In this document: positions 21,991-27,529 of the stretch, one piece after another
Layout of the letters: every line of letters starts with the position of its first letter
Position numbering within the stretch: position 1 is the first letter of the stretch
Origin: Candidatus Peregrinibacteria bacterium
GTDB taxonomy: Bacteria; Patescibacteriota; Gracilibacteria; Peribacterales; Peribacteraceae
Length of the DNA stretch: 27,529 bases
Assembly (NCBI GenBank): GCA_016866815.1
Contig: VGKZ01000003.1
Location: 1 to 27,529, forward strand
Reading direction: 5' to 3'
Notes under the pieces: generated by a model
Seen by the model: the letters and a program-made list of their open reading frames with translations, nothing else
The model's database searches: none
Told to the model about the DNA's origin: nothing
Translations under genes and position numbers: made by a program

Positions 21991-23065
21991 GCATCTCCCA
22001 CTGGAGCGGTGTTCCTCGTTGGATATCCACTTTTGCCATTTTTCCGAGGACTTTGGGCAGTTCCTTCGGCGGCATGCCGTGTCCGGGACGGATGGAGCGT
22101 ACGCTGTCTTCCGTCAGCACATCTCCCTTATGAACGTCCTGCACTACGTAGAGCGATCTGCGGAATACGGTACTCTTTTTTTCGTATTTCGTAGGACCGT
22201 AGGAGACCTCACCAATGATGACGGGATCCACCGTGGCGCTGTTGGGATCTACTTCTGTCTGGCGGACTGCGTCGACCATCGCTTTGAACTCGTGTGGCTC
22301 AAGGGAGAAGGCACTGTCGACGCCTTTTTCCTTCCGCGACATGCAGAAGTGCTTTTCGATCACGCATGCGCCGAGTGTGACGGCAGCGACAGGTACGTTG
22401 GAGCCGGGCGTGTGGTCGGAGAGGCCGATCGGCACGCCGAAGCGCTTACGCATGTCGGGAATTGTCTTCAGATTTGCGGCTTCCAGAGGCGCAGGATAGG
22501 CACTCGTGCATTTGAGAAGTACCAACTGGTCATTGCCTGCATTTCGTACCGCTTCGATGGCATCAGCTATCTCCTCCTGCGTTCCCATGCCCGTCGACAT
22601 AATGATCGGTTTCCCCTTTCGCGCAGTGTGTTCGATGAGCGGGATGTCGACCAGCTCGAAGGAAGCGATCTTGTACGCCGGAACACCCATCTCTTCCAGA
22701 AAATCCGTTGCCGTCGGATCGAACGGCGTGGAAAAGAGGTCCATGCCCAGATCGTTGGCTATCTTCTTCAGCTTCGGATGCCACTCCCATGGTGTCGCTG
22801 CTTCTTCGTACAATTGATAGAGAGTTTTCCCGTCCCAGAGTGTATCTCCTCCGATGGTGAATTCGGGACGGTCACTTGCGATGGTCAGTGTATCCGCCGT
22901 GTACGTCTGCAATTTAACCGCGTCTGCCCCTGCATCTTTCATCGCATGGATGATTTCCACCGCGCGCTCAAAGCTTTGGTTATGGTTTCCCGACATCTCC
23001 GCGATGATGTATGCCGGATGGCCGGGGCCGACAGGTCTGCCGTTGATGGACACTGTGCTTTTCAT
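21977..23065 (-). CDS. pseI: PseI, pseudaminic acid synthase
   Basis: 362 residues. The enzyme condenses 2,4-diacetamido-2,4,6-trideoxy-L-altrose with phosphoenolpyruvate to make pseudaminic acid, a nonulosonic acid. The NeuB TIM barrel is clear: AYIIAEMSGNHNQSFERAVEII, GADAVKLQTYTADTLTI, FSTPFDPTATDFLEEMGVPAYKIASFE, STGMGTQEEI, and LSDHTPGSNVPVAAVTLGA. ATPWEWH is typical of PseI rather than of sialic or legionaminic acid synthases. A SAF/antifreeze-type domain forms the C-terminus (RRSLYVVQDVHKGDVLTEDSV). Its ATG overlaps the TGA of the pseG-pseH gene (ATGA). Confidence 0.94.
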   Translation of the reverse strand: MKSTVSINGRPVGPGHPAYIIAEMSGNHNQSFERAVEIIHAMKDAGADAVKLQTYTADTLTIASDRPEFTIGGDTLWDGKTLYQLYEEAATPWEWHPKLKKIANDLGMDLFSTPFDPTATDFLEEMGVPAYKIASFELVDIPLIEHTARKGKPIIMSTGMGTQEEIADAIEAVRNAGNDQLVLLKCTSAYPAPLEAANLKTIPDMRKRFGVPIGLSDHTPGSNVPVAAVTLGACVIEKHFCMSRKEKGVDSAFSLEPHEFKAMVDAVRQTEVDPNSATVDPVIIGEVSYGPTKYEKKSTVFRRSLYVVQDVHKGDVLTEDSVRSIRPGHGMPPKELPKVLGKMAKVDIQRGTPLQWEMLTTD

Positions 23066-24555
23066 GCCTTGAGCGTGTTCTTATTGAGAATGTAGTGGAG
23101 TGCAGTATGGCCTTTCAGTGTTGTTGGTTTCGTTGCTTCAAAACCGGCCTTTGTAAATACGGCAACCGATGCCGCGTTTTCCGGTTTGATGAAGGCGTTG
23201 ATCGTCGACTTTCCTTCTGCCAGCACATACCTGCATCCGAGCGTGACGAGTTCCGTCGCGTACTTCTTGCCGCGCATTGCAGGGGCGATGCTCACGGAGA
23301 TGGTGGCGTCCTTCCCTTCACAGTCGAACCGCAGTTGTCCTACCGGCTCATCATTTTCATTGAATGCGACGTAGAAGCGGTGATTCCCATCGTTCAGTTT
23401 CTGACGAAACCATGCGACATGTGTTTCCCACGGAATATCTTCCGAAGAAAACGATGTCTGCCGTGTCACCGGATCGTTGGCCCACTCCCAGATCATCTTG
23501 CAATCTTCTTCGCGCGCGTTACGCAGACGCAGACGGTTTTCGGTCATGCGCATCAGCACTCGTTCCGCACCTTGTCCGTCGATCAGTGCTCTTGCCCGGT
23601 TGCTCATTGTCTGCAACTTCACTGCATCTTGCAGTATTGCCTCCAATGATGCGGCGATCTTTGTCTCTTTCAGTTCACGATAGAAGCCAAGATGCACCGT
23701 TGCGCCGGCTTGCGCGAGGCCGGAAGCCATTCCGTCCTGATTGTGGTTGTCCGCAACGATGATCGTTGCGGCCGGCACACCCATGAACGCGAGTTCAAGA
23801 CACGTGCTGCCCGCTGCTGTAATCGCGAAATCATGTTCCGCAATGACCGCAGCCATATCTTGTACATTCTTCTGCAGAGTCAGGTCCAGACCGGATTCCT
23901 TCATCGCTTTTTTCACATCCGCTTCATTGGCACTTGCTCCGCCGATGATGACGGTGCCCTCGATGGCCATGCCTTTCAGTGAGCGGATAACGACCGGAGT
24001 CATATTCTTCGGGTCACTGCCGCCCAGTGTGATGAGGACGCGTTTCCCCCTACCCGATGGAGCGTACGAGGTGGGTTGCTTTTTGCCGTACTCTCTGCGG
24101 AGCATGGCAAAACGCATACCGAGGAGCATCGTCTTCACTGTAGCGTGCTTGTAGGTATTTTCGCATTGCGGATTTTGGTTGAGGAGCATGTCACACGTGT
24201 GCGCTTCTGCGTATCGGTGATCGTCGATGACGAGAACGGATACTCCGGATCCCTTCACACGTTTCTGATATTCCGGAGTGAAGCCGTACCCATCGAGCAC
24301 AATCCATCGTGCGTCGAGTTTTTTTGCCTGTTTCAGTGTCTCATCAGCATCTTCTTTCGAGAAAGCAGTGCTTTTGAGCGCGCACACAGTGCATTGTTCT
24401 TCCTTCAGACGCTTTGCGTATGCTGTATCGAGATCGGAGGACAGAAAGACCGCCTCGCCGCCCTGATCCTGCAGCGCCTGTGCCAGCGAGAGACAGCGCA
24501 TGATATGCCCTGCGCCGATCTCCGGATTGCCGTCCGCGCGAAAGAGAATATTCAT
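23062..24555 (-). CDS. pseG: PseG-PseH fusion: UDP-sugar hydrolase + N-acetyltransferase
   Basis: 497 residues with two domains. Residues 1-~340 are PseG, which removes UDP from UDP-2,4-diacetamido-2,4,6-trideoxy-altropyranose: FRADGNPEIGAGHIMRCLSLAQAL, VIDDHRYAEAHTCDMLLNQN, LITLGGSDPKNMTPVVI, and ITAAGSTCLELAFMGVPA. Residues ~342-497 are a GNAT domain of PseH type (LRLRNAREEDCKMIWEWANDP, SFSSEDIPWETHVAWF, SIAPAMRGKKYATELV, IKPENAASVAVFTKAGF), which would do the preceding acetylation. Two consecutive pathway steps are therefore on one chain. The gene follows the Gfo/Idh/MocA gene by 18 bp and is coupled to pseI. No -10 or SD is seen near its ATG. Confidence 0.92.
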   Translation of the reverse strand: MNILFRADGNPEIGAGHIMRCLSLAQALQDQGGEAVFLSSDLDTAYAKRLKEEQCTVCALKSTAFSKEDADETLKQAKKLDARWIVLDGYGFTPEYQKRVKGSGVSVLVIDDHRYAEAHTCDMLLNQNPQCENTYKHATVKTMLLGMRFAMLRREYGKKQPTSYAPSGRGKRVLITLGGSDPKNMTPVVIRSLKGMAIEGTVIIGGASANEADVKKAMKESGLDLTLQKNVQDMAAVIAEHDFAITAAGSTCLELAFMGVPAATIIVADNHNQDGMASGLAQAGATVHLGFYRELKETKIAASLEAILQDAVKLQTMSNRARALIDGQGAERVLMRMTENRLRLRNAREEDCKMIWEWANDPVTRQTSFSSEDIPWETHVAWFRQKLNDGNHRFYVAFNENDEPVGQLRFDCEGKDATISVSIAPAMRGKKYATELVTLGCRYVLAEGKSTINAFIKPENAASVAVFTKAGFEATKPTTLKGHTALHYILNKNTLKA

Positions 24556-24573
24556 TGTAGGGTAGTTTCTCCA

Positions 24574-25575
24574 CTATGCTATCACTGTTGCCCGTTCTTC
24601 AGCTCGTTCGATCGTTTCCAGCGCAACTGCCAATGCACGCGTTGCATCATCCAGGTTTCCCTGCGGTGTGACGTTCTTCTTCATGCAATCGAAAAAATAC
24701 AAAATCTCATCGATGTACATCTGGTTCACTTCGTACGATTGTGGCTGGGGATACGAAGCGGTGATTGCGCCGGAAGTGTCGCGCACGATGACGTCTCCGC
24801 CAAAACTCCATTCGATGCTGCCCTTTTCCCCCTGGATGGTGCAGCCACGTCTGTACACCGGTTCCATGATGCTCAGGTGCACATTGCTCACCACTCCGTT
24901 TTCATGCTGCAGCATCAGGTTGGACGCTCCTTCGATGGCGGGCAATCCGATCCTTCCCGCCATTTCCTTCGTTGCGCTCTTCAGTGTTGCCGGCCCGGAG
25001 TACCAGAGAGCAAGGTCTATCTCGTGAACGCATTCGCGCGTAGCTCCCCCCTGTGAAGGATCCGCGTTGTAGCTCTTGCTGTACTTTTCCAGCTTGCCTT
25101 CGAAATCCGCACGACCCGTGAAATTAAAGACCACCGTGATGTCAGCGTTCTTTACCGGTCCGATTTCACCCTGCACGAGCAGTTTCTTCACCGTGCGCGG
25201 ACCGTGGTGGAAGCGCATGTTGCAGCCGACCATGCAGATGAGGTGATTCTTCTCAATTTCTTTACTCAGGGCATCCACACCATCCATGGTGTGGTTGAGC
25301 GGTTTCTCGATGAAGAGGTGTGCACCGGCTTTTGCGGCTGCCAATGCCTGTGCGACGTGGAACTTGGTGGGGGAGCAGACGAAGACGACATCCGGCTTCA
25401 TGCTCCGGAGCGCTTCATCAAAGTTATTGTACGAATCGCAGGAGAGCTCCTGCGATATTGTGGTGCGCTTCGCTGCATCCGGTTCAAAAACAGCCAGGGT
25501 TCCTGCGCCGATCGTCCGCAGGTTCCGCGCATGCCGTTGGCCGATGGAACCCGCTCCTGCAATCAAAATCTTCAT
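24574..25575 (-). CDS. Gfo/Idh/MocA-family NAD(P)-dependent oxidoreductase
   Basis: 333 residues. The Rossmann domain starts at once with ILIAGAGSIGQRHARNL (GxGxxG at 7-12), followed by VFVCSPTKFHVAQALAAAKAGAHLFIEKPL, which contains the family's EKP motif. The C-terminal domain includes GGATRECVHEIDLALWYSG, a usual active-site segment with the conserved His/Asp. It probably oxidises or reduces a nucleotide-linked or free sugar; it is not one of the six standard pseudaminic acid enzymes, so it may make a variant or another sugar. The ATG at 25575 is chosen for the family start and TAGGAT (25584-25589) 8 nt upstream. It leads the operon with pseG-pseH and pseI. Confidence 0.88.
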   Translation of the reverse strand: MKILIAGAGSIGQRHARNLRTIGAGTLAVFEPDAAKRTTISQELSCDSYNNFDEALRSMKPDVVFVCSPTKFHVAQALAAAKAGAHLFIEKPLNHTMDGVDALSKEIEKNHLICMVGCNMRFHHGPRTVKKLLVQGEIGPVKNADITVVFNFTGRADFEGKLEKYSKSYNADPSQGGATRECVHEIDLALWYSGPATLKSATKEMAGRIGLPAIEGASNLMLQHENGVVSNVHLSIMEPVYRRGCTIQGEKGSIEWSFGGDVIVRDTSGAITASYPQPQSYEVNQMYIDEILYFFDCMKKNVTPQGNLDDATRALAVALETIERAEERATVIA

Positions 25576-25669
25576 ACCTGCGTATCCTACAAGACTGCGC
25601 ATAGGCGGCACAAACGTTCTTCGAGTTTTTCATGTTCTTTCTGATGCATTGTTGGTGTTCTTCCTGCGT

Positions 25670-25678
25670 TGCTACACT
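25670..25678 (+). promoter_or_regulatory. Extended -10 element of the second GT-C-like gene
   Basis: TG-C-TACACT ends 6 nt before the ATG at 25685. It shares the extended TGC and the close spacing with the element before sufB. No SD is present. Confidence 0.5.
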
Positions 25679-25684
25679 GCACCT

Positions 25685-27208
25685 ATGCTCCATTCCGATA
25701 GACTCCAGAGGGTGATGGTTTGGTTGCTCGGTGCAGGAGCAGCTCTCGCTGCTGCCAGTGTGCTTAGCCGTGCGTGGTTCGAATTCTCATCCGGCGCATT
25801 GGATGGTGACGCACTTATTTTTCAGACCGTTGGACGGGGCATTCTGAACGGCAAGCTACCCTATGCAGATCTCTTCGAGTCAAAGCCGCCCGGAATTTTC
25901 TTGCTACATGCGTTGTCGCTGGCGCTCTTCGGGCATCAGTTTCTTGTCAAAAGTATTCAAGCAGTCGCACTGCTGCTGCTGCCTATTCTGATTGTTCTGC
26001 CTGTGCTCGGTGCGATGAAACGACTGTCGGGGTTTGAACAGAGGATGATGGGGCTCGCATCGGTGTTATTCGCGTGCCTCCTGACGCTGTATACGGCAGA
26101 CCAGGCTGGCTTGGGACTTACAGAAAGCTACGCTGCATTCCTCACACTTCTTTTTCTGAACGTTGCAGTGCTATGGAAGCAATCCTCATGGAAGAAGATT
26201 GCCGCTCTCGGTTGCATCATGCTTCTCACTGTCGGTATCCGCGAGCCTTTCCTCTTAGTTCTCCTTGCGGGAATGCTGCTGTTGCACACGGAAGATGACG
26301 GGTTGCTCCGGCATTTCCTGCGTATCTCGTTTGTACGTCCCGCAGCGGTTGCGTGCGTTATTGGCATCGTGATGCTCACGGCGCTTGGATACCTTGGTCC
26401 ATTCTTCACAGTCTACCTGCCCCACATGATTGGATTTCATATTCATCAGTATGATACGCCGATTCTCCTGCGGTCTTTGGAGGTCTGGCGTGTTGCGCAG
26501 AATATCGGCAGGTTTTCATGGCCTCTGGCCGTTTCAGTTCTGATGCTCTGGATAATGGCACTTGTCCATAGCGCGCGTTCTCATGGCACATCACGAATCC
26601 TTCAATGGGTTGCCGCGACAGTGTGTGTTCTCATTGCCATTGCTATCGGCGGTGATTTTTACGGTCACCATTTTGTCGCGGCGGTTCCTCTGTATGCTGC
26701 ACTGTGGTGGGTCGGTGTGCGGGATGGTGGTATGCAGAGCTATCGGACGGCATCCGCCGTTCTTGCATGTCTCTTGATAACAGCGAGTGTTTCGACGGTA
26801 AAAATCTCCTATGCAGCGGAAACAAAACATTGGCGGGAGCGAGAGAGAGAATTTACGTATGTAGCGCTGGTGTTGGACGATGTGATGGATCGCTGCAAAC
26901 TCGATCATTACCTGCAGTTCGTCACCCGTGGTGGGGGACCGTACGCATACGCGCATCACAGCCCCGACGGACCGCTCTTCGTGCACTACACCAGATTCAT
27001 GAGCGCATTGCCGCGGTATACGCGCGCGTTTAACGAGAGTCTGCAGGCCGTGCCACTCGTCCTCATGGACAATCTGGAGAATCCTGATTTGAAGGAAATC
27101 ATAAAAGTATTTCTACGGCCGAATTTCACAACAGATTCCCCAGCCTGCGCCGGTGAACACTTTGTACAACCTCTGCCGTATTACATTCTCTTCCGAGTGC
27201 AGAATTAA
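25685..27208 (+). CDS. Multi-TM GT-C-like (PMT/ArnT-type) glycosyltransferase
   Basis: 507 residues with about ten TM segments. The first extracytoplasmic loop has D40-G-D42 in SSGALDGDALIFQTVGRGILNG, followed by LPYADLFESKPPGIFLLHAL; this D-x-D then KPPG arrangement is typical of GT39/GT83-like glycosyltransferases that use polyprenyl-phosphate sugars. The C-terminal ~120 residues are soluble. The ATG at 25685 is chosen because the frame upstream runs antisense through the oxidoreductase gene and a -10 element lies 6 nt before this ATG. It is transcribed opposite to the pse genes but sits among them, and its end overlaps the aminotransferase gene by 4 bp. Confidence 0.82.
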   Translation: MLHSDRLQRVMVWLLGAGAALAAASVLSRAWFEFSSGALDGDALIFQTVGRGILNGKLPYADLFESKPPGIFLLHALSLALFGHQFLVKSIQAVALLLLPILIVLPVLGAMKRLSGFEQRMMGLASVLFACLLTLYTADQAGLGLTESYAAFLTLLFLNVAVLWKQSSWKKIAALGCIMLLTVGIREPFLLVLLAGMLLLHTEDDGLLRHFLRISFVRPAAVACVIGIVMLTALGYLGPFFTVYLPHMIGFHIHQYDTPILLRSLEVWRVAQNIGRFSWPLAVSVLMLWIMALVHSARSHGTSRILQWVAATVCVLIAIAIGGDFYGHHFVAAVPLYAALWWVGVRDGGMQSYRTASAVLACLLITASVSTVKISYAAETKHWREREREFTYVALVLDDVMDRCKLDHYLQFVTRGGGPYAYAHHSPDGPLFVHYTRFMSALPRYTRAFNESLQAVPLVLMDNLENPDLKEIIKVFLRPNFTTDSPACAGEHFVQPLPYYILFRVQN

Positions 27209-27529
27209 GCGGCATACGCCGTACACACTTTCTCTACTGCTCGTATCGTGTCCTGCGCGTCCGTATCGGTCATTCCGGCGAAGATCGGGAGTGAAAGGAT
27301 GCGCTCGTACGCTTGTTCTGCATTCGGGCAGAGTCCTTTCTTCGTCTCGAAGTATTCCTGATAGTACGGGTGCAAATGGACGGGAATGTAGTGAACGTTC
27401 ACGCCGATGCCTTCGGCACGGAGTGCTTCGTACACGTCTGCGCGGGGCGCCTTCAGTCCGTCGACCTGAACGACATACAGGTGATACGCATGTGAAACGT
27501 CGTCGCGCTTTTCGAGGGGTTTCATTCCT
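27205..27529 (-). CDS. pseC: PseC-type DegT/DnrJ/EryC1 aminotransferase (C-terminal part, runs off the window)
   Basis: The last ~107 residues are visible and the frame is open at the right edge. SHAYHLYVVQVDG followed by ALRAEGIGVNVHYIPVHLHPYYQ is characteristic of the C-terminal domain of the DegT/DnrJ/EryC1/StrS PLP aminotransferases; VNVHYIPVHLHPYY resembles UDP-4-amino-4,6-dideoxy-N-acetyl-altrosamine transaminase (PseC). The PLP lysine lies outside the window. The assignment to PseC relies on the pseG, pseH and pseI neighbours. Other sugar aminotransferases of this fold remain possible. Confidence 0.8.
   Translation of the reverse strand, partial: GMKPLEKRDDVSHAYHLYVVQVDGLKAPRADVYEALRAEGIGVNVHYIPVHLHPYYQEYFETKKGLCPNAEQAYERILSLPIFAGMTDTDAQDTIRAVEKVCTAYAA

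Noticed and set aside
21878..23095. Long open frame (~405 codons) on the + strand
   Set aside because: It lies antisense to pseI and overlaps the end of cysNC; the protein is Cys/His/Arg-rich with no recognisable motif.

Overview
The window looks like chromosome from a Candidate Phyla Radiation (Patescibacteria) bacterium. A Peribacteria-like lineage is my best guess, but that is inference, not a phylogenetic placement. Three things point this way. The 16S rRNA gene is full length but divergent and stands alone, with no 23S, 5S or tRNA beside it. Its 3' tail has a substituted anti-Shine-Dalgarno core (CACUUCCUU instead of CACCUCCUU). Most start codons lack a Shine-Dalgarno sequence and instead have a -10-like hexamer 6-9 nt upstream, as expected for leaderless mRNAs. 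UGA is used as a normal stop, so the UGA-glycine code of Gracilibacteria/Absconditabacteria is not in use.

Layout. 1-620: 5' part of a Gly-rich, Cys-rich anchored surface protein with in-frame 36-bp repeats. 723-1484: TPR protein. 1499-2665: divergent 2Fe-2S ferredoxin and sufC, whose shared upstream region carries two inverted arrays of an 8-bp repeat. 2725-6458: small or poorly known genes: an 85-aa protein, a SIMPL-domain protein, a PPC/DUF296 protein, a two-TM protein, a hyper-acidic 66-aa protein, a phospholipid-N-methyltransferase-like enzyme and a 162-aa protein. 6507-9908: sufB and sufD on the + strand, separated by two unknown minus-strand genes. 9937-10569: DUF1444-type lipoprotein. 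10570-12738: the 16S transcription unit, with promoter, long leader, processing stem and terminator. 12735-19181: a minus-strand surface-glycan block: SAM methyltransferase, GT-C-like membrane protein, flippase-like membrane protein, methyltransferase-FrhB fusion and polyprenyl-phosphate-type GT2. 19272-21990: cysD and cysNC on the + strand. 21977-25575: minus-strand operon of a Gfo/Idh/MocA oxidoreductase, a PseG-PseH fusion and pseI. 25685-27208: a second GT-C-like membrane protein. 27205-27529: C-terminal end of a PseC-type aminotransferase.

How it fits together. SufB, SufC, SufD and the ferredoxin form most of a SUF iron-sulfur assembly system, but they are dispersed rather than in one operon, and no SufS or SufU is in the window. 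The right half is a surface-glycan locus. PseC, PseH, PseG and PseI are four of the six CMP-pseudaminic acid steps (PseB and PseF are not seen). The GT2 and GT-C-like proteins suggest lipid-linked sugar transfer. CysD and CysNC would make PAPS; with no reductase visible, sulfation of the glycan is a reasonable hypothesis. The most unusual features are the translation-initiation pattern together with the changed anti-SD, the covarying change in 16S helix 28, the repeat arrays between ferredoxin and sufC, and the methyltransferase-FrhB fusion that has lost the cysteines expected of FrhB proteins.
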